Source: CAZNFR01 sp964572225
Lineage (GTDB): Bacteria > Bacteroidota > Bacteroidia > Bacteroidales > GCA-2748055
Direction of reading: 5' to 3'
Assembly: GCA_964572225.1 (NCBI GenBank)
Contig: CAZNFR010000004.1
Coordinates: 1 to 64,000, forward strand
DNA: 64,000 nt
A program made the translations under genes and the position numbers. Below, one piece after another: positions 26,005-35,300 of the stretch. How positions within the stretch are numbered: position 1 is the stretch's first letter; each line of letters starts with the position of its first letter. Below the pieces are notes generated by a model. It made no database searches. It worked only from the letters and a program-made list of their open reading frames with translations, and had not been told where the DNA came from.

Positions 26005-29000
26005 TCAAAGAGGAATTTTTATGGTTTCATTCGTTAAAAGGCTGAAACGTCTTCCTCTTACGAATATCCTTCCCTCTTCGGAAGATTGAGTTTGAAATTC
26101 CACTTGAACCGATTCACCATCTATCCGAAAATGGTATTCCTCCCCTTTAAACCGGAAGCTAAATTCCATGGATTTCCAGGCCGAAGGAAGAGAAGGATCC
26201 AGCCTCAATGCATCCCCGTGCCAGTTAAGTCCGGCAAATACCGTAAGCGCCGACAATACCGTACCTCCCATAACCCCCATGTGGATACCCTCACCGGTGG
26301 TTCCCCCCTGGATATCAATATAATCGCTAACCAGGGCTTCCACATACATCTCCCAGCATTTTTCACTTTCTCCTATCTCCCGGGCCAGAAATGCATGAAC
26401 AACCCTGCTCAGTGTGGACCCATGAGAGGTTCGACTGATATAGTAGTCGAAATTCTTCTTCAGCATTTTTTCAGGAACCCCAAAGCCCAGATTCTTTAGG
26501 ATGGAATTTACGTTCTCCTGATCAATATTATAATAGGTCATTAACACGTCGGCCTGTTTGGCAACCTTAAAATCATCGGGTGATTTCCCTTCCGATTTCA
26601 GAATACGGTCCATCCGGTGAATATTCTCGTATTTTTTCCGGTATGCGTCCCAGTCAAGTTCCTTAAGATCAAAATATCCATCAAACTGCGACAGGATGCC
26701 GTCCTCATTCATTATGAGATTCATCTTATGGGTAACATCCTTCCATTTCACTAATTCTTCCTTACTCAGTCCGATTTTTTCTACCACCCTCTTTCTCTCA
26801 TCGATCCTCATGTAATCCATGATATCGAAGGCCCGGTTAAAAAGCCAGACCACCATTATGTTGGTATAGGCATTGTCTTTAAGTCCGCCCTCCTCCGCAT
26901 CCGGCAGCTTCTCGTGAAACTCATCAGGCCCCATTACCTTGTCGATATGATAGCGCTGTAGCTCCTCGTTATATTCCGATTTGCTGGCCCAGAACCTGCA
27001 AATCCCAAAAAACATCTCAGCACCGTATTGATCCATAAACTCCTGATCCCCGGAAATATGGTAATATTGCCAGATATTATAGGCAATTGCAATGGATATA
27101 TGTCGTTGAAGCGAACTGTAGTCATCACCCCATTCGCCCGAAACCGGATTCAAATGTACGATCTGGGTTTCTTCACGCCCGTCACTTCCGCTCTGCCATG
27201 GAAACATGGTCCCTTCATATCCGTACTCACGGGCATATTTAGCGGCCTCCTCCATCCTGCGGTAGCGGTACATAAGCACCGACCTTGCAATTTCGGGAAA
27301 ATGAGATATATAAAAGGGTAGTACATAAAGCTCATCCCAGAAAATATGTCCGCGGTAAGCCTCCCCATGCAGTCCCCTGGCAGGGATCCCTGCGTCAAGT
27401 TTAGTATGATGGGTTGAAGCAGTAACCATTAAATGGTAGATATGCATTCTCAGCAGCATTTGAGTAAACCGGTCGCCATCTACCTTTAAATCGGCCTTTT
27501 CCCAGATCTCCGCCCATTTGCCGGCGCTTTCTTCCAAAAGGGTGTCAAAGTTGTCCGCTTCTTTTAAAGCAACAAGAGCAGCCCCAAGCGGGTTTTCCAC
27601 TTCGAAATCGCGCGAATTCTGAACACAGACCAGCTTTTGAAGTTTCAGCTCCTTATTTTCCTTTACCGGCTCTTTAAAAAAGGTGGATATTTTCCCTTTT
27701 TCAGACTGGAAATCACCCTCACTTGCGGCTTTTCCATCGTTAAATACCCTGAGTTTCTCCGAAACGGAGATGGTGATATCCGATTGATTTGTACGGACAA
27801 TGACGTAACCTATTCCATCATTCCTCCCCTGTTCAGGATTGTCAAGATGGTGCTGATCCAGATCACTGTACCTTTCCACACCTTCGTTAAGGATATCCCC
27901 GTCTATCTGCGATTTAAGTTCGAGAGTCCCCGAATAGTTCAGGGGCCTGACAATGTATTCGAGTCCGGCCAGGTGAGGATTGGCCATGCTGACAAACCTC
28001 CGTGAGACCAGTTCCGTTTTTGCCCCGTCCTCATGATTTACCACCAATCTGCGATAAAGCAGCCCGTTCCGCAGGTCCAGCCTTCTTTCAAAATCAGAAA
28101 AAGAATGCAGGTTGGGGTTAAACCATTCTTCTCCTTCCCTTCTGAAGGAAACCGGTATCCAGTTGATGAAATTGACAAAATCTTCATTTTCGATCCAACG
28201 GTCTCCCACTTTTGATTTTCTTCGGTTGTACAAACCCGCCATGTAACTCCCCGGGTAATTATGCTCTCCTGCATTGATCTCCTCCAGACTGCCGCGCGTG
28301 GCGAAAAATCCGTTTCCGGCGCTTAGAATGGCTTCCCTCGATTTCTCCCTCGATTTATCATAACTCCGGTACACCAGGTTCCATTTCAGGTTGGGCACTT
28401 CTTCCTGAAACCAGCGTTCTATAAATGGGATCCCTCCAAGTTCATCAATATCGTTAAGCACTATATCGGCACCGTTCCGAACCAGGGCTTCGCGATTCCC
28501 CTCCCGGTCGAGTCCGAGTGTAAAACCAAATCCACCCTTGGCTCCCGCCTGAACACCGCTTACCGCATCTTCGACCACCACCGACCGGTCGTATGCCACT
28601 CCCAGGTTATCACAGGCAGTGGTAAAAATATCGGGTTCGGGCTTCCCCTTCAATCCCAACTCGGCCGATACCATGCCATCCACCCGGGTCTCAAAATAGT
28701 GAAGAAGGCCGGCTGTTTCCAATACCATTTTACAATTCTTGCTGGAAGAAGCCACTCCGAGCCTTATCCCCTCTTTCTGCAATTCCCTGATCAGCTCAAC
28801 GGTGCTCTCATAAACCTCAACCCCTTCTTCATTCAGGGTTTGTGTGAAGTATTCATTCTTCCGGTTCCCCAGGCCGCAAACCGTTTCCTCATCCGGATCA
28901 TCGGAAGGGTCACCATAGGGAATGTCAATCTGACGCGATTTAAGAAAGTCTGCCACTCCTTTATACCGGGGCTTGCCATCCACAAAAGGCAAATAATCCC

Positions 29001-29160
29001 CTTCATGAGAAAATTCCTCAAATTTCTCCCCGTGTTCCTCTTCCCTTTGTTTCAGGTAATCATTGAACATCCGGGTCCATGCTTTGGAATGAACCTCGGC
29101 GGTTTTGGTGATCACTCCATCCAGATCGAAAATAACTGCATCAAAATTGTGTGAATTCAT
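26005..29160 (-). CDS. HAD (beta-phosphoglucomutase-like) - GH65 phosphorylase fusion
   Basis: A 1,051-residue two-enzyme protein. Residues 1 to about 245 are a HAD/beta-phosphoglucomutase domain: nucleophile and acid pair D12/D14 in FDLDGV, ASSSKNC as motif II, a Lys in GKPEPD, and VVEDAVSGVQAG as the final acidic motif. From about 260 onward is a GH65 enzyme: N-terminal beta sandwich, linker, (alpha/alpha)6 barrel with GHIFWDELYVLPFY, and the general acid in VMGPDEFHE near residue 747, then the C-terminal jelly roll. GH65 enzymes phosphorolyse trehalose, maltose or kojibiose to beta-glucose-1-phosphate, which the fused mutase would turn into glucose-6-phosphate. The divergent neighbour makes trehalose, so trehalose or trehalose-6-phosphate is the best substrate guess. 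No signal peptide. Confidence 0.92.
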   Translation of the reverse strand: MNSHNFDAVIFDLDGVITKTAEVHSKAWTRMFNDYLKQREEEHGEKFEEFSHEGDYLPFVDGKPRYKGVADFLKSRQIDIPYGDPSDDPDEETVCGLGNRKNEYFTQTLNEEGVEVYESTVELIRELQKEGIRLGVASSSKNCKMVLETAGLLHYFETRVDGMVSAELGLKGKPEPDIFTTACDNLGVAYDRSVVVEDAVSGVQAGAKGGFGFTLGLDREGNREALVRNGADIVLNDIDELGGIPFIERWFQEEVPNLKWNLVYRSYDKSREKSREAILSAGNGFFATRGSLEEINAGEHNYPGSYMAGLYNRRKSKVGDRWIENEDFVNFINWIPVSFRREGEEWFNPNLHSFSDFERRLDLRNGLLYRRLVVNHEDGAKTELVSRRFVSMANPHLAGLEYIVRPLNYSGTLELKSQIDGDILNEGVERYSDLDQHHLDNPEQGRNDGIGYVIVRTNQSDITISVSEKLRVFNDGKAASEGDFQSEKGKISTFFKEPVKENKELKLQKLVCVQNSRDFEVENPLGAALVALKEADNFDTLLEESAGKWAEIWEKADLKVDGDRFTQMLLRMHIYHLMVTASTHHTKLDAGIPARGLHGEAYRGHIFWDELYVLPFYISHFPEIARSVLMYRYRRMEEAAKYAREYGYEGTMFPWQSGSDGREETQIVHLNPVSGEWGDDYSSLQRHISIAIAYNIWQYYHISGDQEFMDQYGAEMFFGICRFWASKSEYNEELQRYHIDKVMGPDEFHEKLPDAEEGGLKDNAYTNIMVVWLFNRAFDIMDYMRIDERKRVVEKIGLSKEELVKWKDVTHKMNLIMNEDGILSQFDGYFDLKELDWDAYRKKYENIHRMDRILKSEGKSPDDFKVAKQADVLMTYYNIDQENVNSILKNLGFGVPEKMLKKNFDYYISRTSHGSTLSRVVHAFLAREIGESEKCWEMYVEALVSDYIDIQGGTTGEGIHMGVMGGTVLSALTVFAGLNWHGDALRLDPSLPSAWKSMEFSFRFKGEEYHFRIDGESVQVEFQTQSSEEGRIFVRGRRFSLLTNETIKIPL

Positions 29161-29194
29161 AAACTTACAATGCCCGTTTTTGTTAGAATTTACG

Positions 29195-29202
29195 CAAAGG
29201 TA
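29195..29202 (-). promoter_or_regulatory. -7 box TACCTTTG of the HAD-GH65 gene
   Basis: On the minus strand TACCTTTG matches TAnnTTTG 34 bp before the start codon, in the 180 bp divergent region shared with the trehalose synthase gene. For the plus-strand gene TACTTTTA (29309-29316) is a weaker candidate. Confidence 0.4.
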
Positions 29203-29340
29203 ACTAATCTAAATTAAATAGACCTTAACTCAGCCCCGTCAAGGCGCATTCTGTCCGGAAAGGCTATTTGATACCGGCTTTTGTGCCTGCTGTTTAAAAA
29301 ATAAGCCTTACTTTTATATAATTGCAACTAAAACCACGCT

Positions 29341-31560
29341 ATGGGAAGAATAATTTTTGTATCCAATCTTTTGCCCCTGAAAATTGTCAAAGCCCGTAAC
29401 GGGAAAATAAACCTGCAACAACGCATCGGAGGATATTCAAGCGGTCTCACCAAATTTTACCAGGATAACCATACTGCCTGGATTGGAACCACGGGAATCG
29501 ACAAAAGTAAACTTCAGGCTTCCGAGAAAGAGAAAATCGGAGAAGAACTAATGAAACATAATTGCTACCCCATCTACCTTAAAAAACGGGTGAGGGAAAA
29601 GTACCTGGAAGGCTACTGCAATACCACCCTCTGGTCCCTGTTTCATTATTTTAATGAACTGGCTACCTACCGTAAGGAAGACTGGAAGGCTTATGTGGCT
29701 GTAAATGAAATTTATGCGGAGCATTTGGAGCCGATCATTAAAGAAGACGACAGCGTCTGGATCCATGATTATCACCTAATGTTGTTGCCCCGGATGTTGC
29801 GGGAAAGATTTCCCACCTTGTCCATTGGCTACTTTCAGCATATACCCTTTCCTTCATTTGAGGTATTCCGGCTGTTACCTCAGCGGATTGAGATCCTGGA
29901 AGGATTATTGGGAGCAGATCTCATTGGTTTTCACACCTACGATTACGAAAGGCATTTCATGAGCTCGGTCAGAAGACTGATTGGGCTGGATACCTACCTG
30001 AACCAGATCCGTTATGATAAGAGGGTTCTGAAGGTTGAAAACTTCCCCATGGGTATCGATTTCGATAAGTTCCACAATACCGCCCGGGAGCTGATGAAAA
30101 AGACTCCTGCCGGACTCAGGGACTTCAAGGAGCAGATAAAAAACCACATTAAAGTCAATGAAGAAAACAAGATCATCCTGTCAATCGACTGGCTGGACTT
30201 TTCCAAAGGGATCATAAACCGGCTGAAGACCTATCGGAACTTCCTTCAAAATTATAAGGTTTACCGGGGAAAAGTAACCTTGCTTTTGTATGTTACCCCT
30301 CCCAATGAAAATATTTCCGAGTACAAAAAGATCAAATCGGAGCTGGATGAGCAGGTAGGGAAGATCAACGCTGAATTTGGCCGTATAAACTGGAGGCCGG
30401 TTTATTATTTTTACGAAGAACTGAGTTTTGAACAACTTGTTCAGGTATACCAGTGCTCCGACGTTGCTCTGATCACCCCAATCAGGGACGGTATGAACCT
30501 GATTGCCAAAGAATATATTGCAAGTCATCCCGAAATGGAAGGGGTACTCATTCTTTCGGAAATGGCCGGGGCATCCAAGGAAATGGCCGAAGCGATCATC
30601 GTAAATCCGAATAATAAGGCAGAAACGGCCCACGCCATTCATCAGGCGCTTTCCATGCCTCCGGAAGAAAAGCGGGAAAGAAACAGCGCCCTTCAGCAGA
30701 GACTCTCACGCTATACGGAGTACAAATGGGCTACCGATTTTATAAAAAGCCTGGATGGGGTAAAACAGATACAGGAATACAATGCTACCCGCCGACTTAG
30801 CAGAAACCTTAAAAATAAGATTATCCAACATTATAATAAGGCGGAAAGCCGGCTGATCCTGCTGGATTATGACGGAACCCTTCAGGGATTCTACAAAGAT
30901 CCCCAGGATGCCCGGCCCGATAAGGAACTTTACGACCTGCTTAATCAAATCATTGCTGATATCAGCAACCGGGTGATCATCATTAGCGGGAGAGACAAGG
31001 AAACCCTGTCGGAATGGTTCGACCGGGATTGGAGGATAGGGTTCATTGCCGAGCACGGTGTCTGGCACAGGGAACCGGATTCGGACTGGCATATGATCGA
31101 GCCCATCAATAAATCCTGGATGGACGAGATCCGCAATATCCTGACCTTCTATGTGGACAGGACCCCGCGAAGCTTCATCGAGGAAAAAAACTATTCTCTG
31201 GTATGGCACTACCGGAATTCGGACCCCGATTTGGGCATTCAAAGATCCTATGAGCTGAAAGATGAGCTCCAAAGCCTGGTTTCCAACCTGCACCTGGAGA
31301 TCATGGACGGGGATAAGGTGATTGAAATCAAAAACAGTGGAATTAACAAGGGCCGGGCAGCATTGCACAGGATGGGAGAGGAAAGTTACGATTTCATCCT
31401 TGCGCTGGGAGATGACTGGACAGACGAGTTTACATTCGAGTCCATGCCACCCGAGGCAATTACCGTAAAAGTAGGCACCAAATCCACCAAGGCTAAATAT
31501 TTTGTGGAAAACCACAAACAGGTCAGGGAGCTGCTGAAACTCCTGACCTCCTGTCCTTAA
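29341..31560 (+). CDS. Bifunctional trehalose-6-phosphate synthase/phosphatase
   Basis: A 739-residue fusion. Residues 1 to about 475 are a GT20 trehalose-6-phosphate synthase: GGYSSGLTKF near the N-terminus, VWIHDYHLMLLPRMLR, GYFQHIPFPSFE, LIGFHTYDYERHF and the nucleotide-sugar motif RDGMNLIAKEYIA. From about 500 is a HAD trehalose-6-phosphate phosphatase: LLDYDGTLQGF (nucleophile Asp), IISGRDKETL, GFIAEHGVW and LALGDDWTDEF. It makes trehalose-6-phosphate from UDP-glucose and glucose-6-phosphate and dephosphorylates it to trehalose in one protein, as in yeast/plant-type and many Bacteroidota enzymes. Divergently transcribed from the HAD-GH65 gene. Cytoplasmic; trehalose is an osmo- and stress protectant. 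Confidence 0.95.
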   Translation: MGRIIFVSNLLPLKIVKARNGKINLQQRIGGYSSGLTKFYQDNHTAWIGTTGIDKSKLQASEKEKIGEELMKHNCYPIYLKKRVREKYLEGYCNTTLWSLFHYFNELATYRKEDWKAYVAVNEIYAEHLEPIIKEDDSVWIHDYHLMLLPRMLRERFPTLSIGYFQHIPFPSFEVFRLLPQRIEILEGLLGADLIGFHTYDYERHFMSSVRRLIGLDTYLNQIRYDKRVLKVENFPMGIDFDKFHNTARELMKKTPAGLRDFKEQIKNHIKVNEENKIILSIDWLDFSKGIINRLKTYRNFLQNYKVYRGKVTLLLYVTPPNENISEYKKIKSELDEQVGKINAEFGRINWRPVYYFYEELSFEQLVQVYQCSDVALITPIRDGMNLIAKEYIASHPEMEGVLILSEMAGASKEMAEAIIVNPNNKAETAHAIHQALSMPPEEKRERNSALQQRLSRYTEYKWATDFIKSLDGVKQIQEYNATRRLSRNLKNKIIQHYNKAESRLILLDYDGTLQGFYKDPQDARPDKELYDLLNQIIADISNRVIIISGRDKETLSEWFDRDWRIGFIAEHGVWHREPDSDWHMIEPINKSWMDEIRNILTFYVDRTPRSFIEEKNYSLVWHYRNSDPDLGIQRSYELKDELQSLVSNLHLEIMDGDKVIEIKNSGINKGRAALHRMGEESYDFILALGDDWTDEFTFESMPPEAITVKVGTKSTKAKYFVENHKQVRELLKLLTSCP

Positions 31561-31609
31561 GCTAAAGAAAAAATCCGGGTTTTATTTGCCAGAGTCTGAA
31601 GGGTCCGGT

Positions 31610-32203
31610 CTATTTTTTGCCATAAACCTGAATAACCCAGGCCTCTCCATTATGAAAGGGCCCCTCCTTAAGATCGATACGAACTTCCTCGGCATCGAAC
31701 CTTTTCAGACCTGAGAAATCCTTCCTCAGGTCATCAACCGAATAGAGCATCTCAAGACTTTTAGGTCCGCCGGTATCCAGGTTGATCTGTTTTTTGGAGA
31801 AAAGTTCGGCGATCAGGACTCCTCCCGGCTTCAGACTCTGCACCAGTTTTTGATGGAAAGTTCTCCTTTGGTACTCCCTGAGATGGAGGAAACTGAAGGC
31901 AATGGCATCGTAGTAGGAGTCCACAGCCTGGAAATTTTCACAATCCTGTATCTGATACTCAAAATCCACAGCCATTTTGCGGGCAAGTTCCATGGCTTTC
32001 CCAAATGCTACCCGGCTATAGTCAAATGCATGAACCTTCCAACCCGCTCCCGCGGCAAAGGCTGCATTTCTGCCCTCGCCTTCTGCCGGCATGAGGACAA
32101 ATCCGGTCTTCAATTCCCTAAGTTTTTCCGCTATAAAACGGTTCGGTTCCGTTCCATAGACAAATTCATGAACATCATAGCGTTCATCCCAAAATTCTTT
32201 CAT
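31610..32203 (-). CDS. Class I SAM-dependent methyltransferase (TehB-like)
   Basis: A 197-residue methyltransferase starting at ATG 32203 (MKEFWDERYDVHEFVYGTEPN). The SAM site is a variant motif I, VLMPAEGEGRNAAF, followed by VHAFDYSR (motif II) and DAIAFSFLHL (motif IV). The 'FWDERY.....YG..PN.F' opening is typical of TehB/thiopurine-methyltransferase-like small enzymes. An in-frame start 54 bp upstream is rejected because the -7 element TACTTTTG (32252-32245) lies between the two starts. It is convergent with the trehalose gene and divergent from purL. Substrate unknown. Confidence 0.85.
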   Translation of the reverse strand: MKEFWDERYDVHEFVYGTEPNRFIAEKLRELKTGFVLMPAEGEGRNAAFAAGAGWKVHAFDYSRVAFGKAMELARKMAVDFEYQIQDCENFQAVDSYYDAIAFSFLHLREYQRRTFHQKLVQSLKPGGVLIAELFSKKQINLDTGGPKSLEMLYSVDDLRKDFSGLKRFDAEEVRIDLKEGPFHNGEAWVIQVYGKK

Positions 32204-32244
32204 AAATCCTGATTTTATTAATCCCTGCCCCCAAAGGGAAAACA

Positions 32245-32252
32245 CAAAAGTA
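32245..32252 (-). promoter_or_regulatory. -7 box TACTTTTG of the methyltransferase gene
   Basis: Minus-strand TACTTTTG, a full TAnnTTTG match, 41 bp before ATG 32203. It excludes the longer reading-frame start at 32257. Confidence 0.45.
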
Positions 32253-32306
32253 ATCATAATTTCTGTAAACGAAGTTTAACCGGCACTTAGGTTCCCTATC
32301 CGGGGG

Positions 32307-32340
32307 TTGTCTGGAACAACCGGGAAAATCACTATATTTG
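32307..32340 (+). promoter_or_regulatory. Promoter of purL, with an inverted repeat over the -33 element
   Basis: TTG (32307-32309), 23-bp spacer, TATATTTG (32333-32340), 35 bp before ATG 32376. The -33 TTG lies inside GGTTGT-CTGGA-ACAACC (32305-32321), a 6-bp inverted repeat that could be an operator. Confidence 0.5.
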
Positions 32341-32375
32341 TATTCCAATCAGGCTCACCATTTGACGTACCTTAC

Positions 32376-35300
32376 ATGACACTATTTTTTAAACTTTCGG
32401 AAAAGAAATATATCGGCCTTGATACTCCTCCCCTTAGCGAAGAACAAAGAAACAGGCTACGCTGGGTGCTTGGAAATGCCCGGTATCTCGGTGCCGTTAA
32501 CATAGAAGGCTATTTTACAGGACCACGGAAGGAAATGATAACCCCCTGGAGTACCAATGCCGTGGAAATAGCTGCCAACATGGGAATACCGGGGATTCTC
32601 CGGATGGAAGAATTTACCCGGGTGAAAAATGAAAAGGCCAAATACGATCCCATGTTACAGGAACTTTATCACAACCTGGACGATAAAGTATTTAAGACGG
32701 ACAGGCAGCCCGAGGAGGTCATTTATATTGAAAACATAGCAGCCTATAATGAATCTGAGGGTCTTGCCCTGAGTCCGGAGGAGATCACTTACCTCGAAAC
32801 ACTCTCCCGGAATCTGGAAAGAAAACTTACGGATAGCGAGGTGTTCGGATTCTCACAGGTTAATTCCGAACACTGCCGGCACAAAATCTTTAACGGGAGA
32901 TTTGTGATTGACGGGGAGGAAAAGGAATCCAGCCTATTTGAGCTGATTAAAAAAACCACCCGAACGAATCCCAATACCATCGTCTCAGCATACAAGGATA
33001 ACTGTTCCTTCTCCAGAGGCCCGGTTGTGGAGCAGTTTGCACCCGTCAAACAGGACCGCCCTGATTTTTTCAGGATCCTGGAACGGAAATCGGTCCTTTC
33101 CCTGAAAGCCGAAACTCACAATTTCCCGACCACGGTAGAACCCTTCAACGGGGCTTCCACAGGGACCGGAGGTGAGATACGCGACCGGATAGGCGGGGGC
33201 AAGGGCGCTTTTCCCATGGCCGGAACAGCCGTATATATGACCGCCTTTGCCAGGTCAGCCGAGGGCAGATCCTGGGAAAAGAAGTCCAAACCCAGGCCCT
33301 GGTTGTATCAAACTCCGGAGCAAATCCTGATCAAGGCATCCAACGGAGCCAGCGATTTTGGGAATAAATTCGGTCAGCCCCTTATTTGCGGCAGCCTGCT
33401 CACGTATGAATACACCGGCGGTGAAACAAAATTCGGTTTCGACAAGGTTATCATGCTCGCCGGGGGAATCGGATACGGTAATCTTGAAGAAAGTGAAAAA
33501 GACATCCCGGAGAAAGGCGATCTGGTGATCCTCCTGGGAGGAGATAACTACCGGATCGGGATGGGCGGAGGAGCAGTTTCCTCCGTTGCTACCGGGCAAT
33601 ATGCAAATAAAATTGAGCTCAATGCAGTCCAAAGGGCCAATCCCGAGATGCAAAAAAGAGTATACAATGCCATCAGGGCTCTGGCCGAGTCGGGATTCAA
33701 TTCCATCGTCTCCATACATGACCATGGGGCCGGAGGGCACCTGAACTGCCTCTCAGAACTGGTGGAAGCCACCGGCGGGATTATCGACCTGAGCAAACTC
33801 CCGGTAGGTGACCCTACCCTCTCTGCAAGGGAACTCATTGGTAACGAATCCCAGGAAAGAATGGGGCTCATTGTAAAGGAAAAAGACCTGGTGGAACTTC
33901 AAAAAATCGCTGAAAGGGAAAGGGCTCCAATGTACATTATCGGAAGGGTAACCGGTGATCACCGCTTTATCTTTGAAGATCCTGAAAAAGATATACGTCC
34001 GATCGACCTTGAACTAACCGACCTGTTTGGAAATCCTCCCAAGACGGTAATGGAAGACCGGAAACTGGGGTCTGACTTTCCTGAATTAAAATATGATATC
34101 TCCCGCCTGCAAGAATACCTGGAAGAACTTCTTCAACTGGAATCTGTAGCCTGTAAAGACTGGCTTACCAATAAAGTAGACAGATCTGTAACCGGAAAAA
34201 TTGCCAAACAACAGTGCGCCGGGGAATACCAGCTTCCGCTCAATAACCTGGGAGCAGTGGCCCTCGACTACCAGGGCAGGCATGGGTACGCAACTTCCAT
34301 AGGTCATGCACCTGCGGCAGGATTGGTGAACCCGGCTGCCGGTTCTGTCCTGTCCATCGCAGAAGCCCTTACCAATCTGATCTGGGCCCCGCTCGAACAC
34401 GGAATTGCCGGGATTTCCCTTTCGGCTAACTGGATGTGGCCCTGCCGGAATCCGGGTCAGGACGCCGCACTTTACGATGCAGCGAAAGCTGCCAGCGATT
34501 TCGCCATTGCACTGGGCATCAATATCCCAACAGGTAAAGACTCTCTCTCCATGACCCAAAAATACGGAAAGGAGAAGGTCCTTTCTCCCGGAACGGTAAT
34601 AATCTCCGCTGCAGCCCAGGTCTCCAACATACGACAAATCGTTGAACCTGTCGCCAGAAAAGTTCCAGGCTCGGTGATCGTTTACCTCGACATGTCCGGA
34701 ACAGAATTATCCCTGGGAGGATCCGCCCTGTCCGTTTTGTTAAACAGTCCAGGAAAAGATACTCCCAATGTTGCTGATCCCGATTATTTCAAAAAGGTAT
34801 TTACCCATATACAGGGGGCAATCAAGGCCGGACAGATCCTTGCAGGACACGACATTTCAGCAGGCGGGATCATAACCGCCCTGTTGGAAATGTGTTTTCC
34901 CACAGATCAGACCGGAATGGAAACAGACCTCTCCCCGGTGACCGATAAGGATTTGGTGCATGCTCTGTTTGCAGAAAATCCGGGATTAATACTACAATTT
35001 AAAAAGGAGAAAGATCTTGAGCTGCTTGCCGAGAACGGAATTAAATTTCATATCCTCGGAAAGGTAAACAAATCGAACGAGCTTACCCTTAAGTTTGGAA
35101 AGGAAAACCTCTCATTTAACATTCCGGAACTGCGCGATAAATGGTACTATTCCTCTTACCTGCTGGACCGTAAACAATCGGGCGAAAAAGCAGCGAAGGA
35201 AAGATTCAGGAATTACCCTAAACAGAAACTAAGCTTCGATTTCCATGATTTCCCGGGAAAATTTAAATCCTACAGGATTGATCCCAAAAGAAGGAAGGAA

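Noticed and set aside
26005..29160. Annotating the HAD domain as trehalose-6-phosphate phosphatase (OtsB1-type)
   Set aside because: Its motif order and cap resemble beta-phosphoglucomutase, and a genuine T6P phosphatase is already fused to the synthase next door; OtsB1 function remains a minor alternative.
30706..31515. Long minus-strand open frame (269 codons) opposite the trehalose enzyme
   Set aside because: Antisense to the highly conserved phosphatase domain; no motif, no promoter.
32307..32375. Upstream TTG start for purL
   Set aside because: It lies inside the promoter (-33 element), and the extra residues match nothing in PurL.
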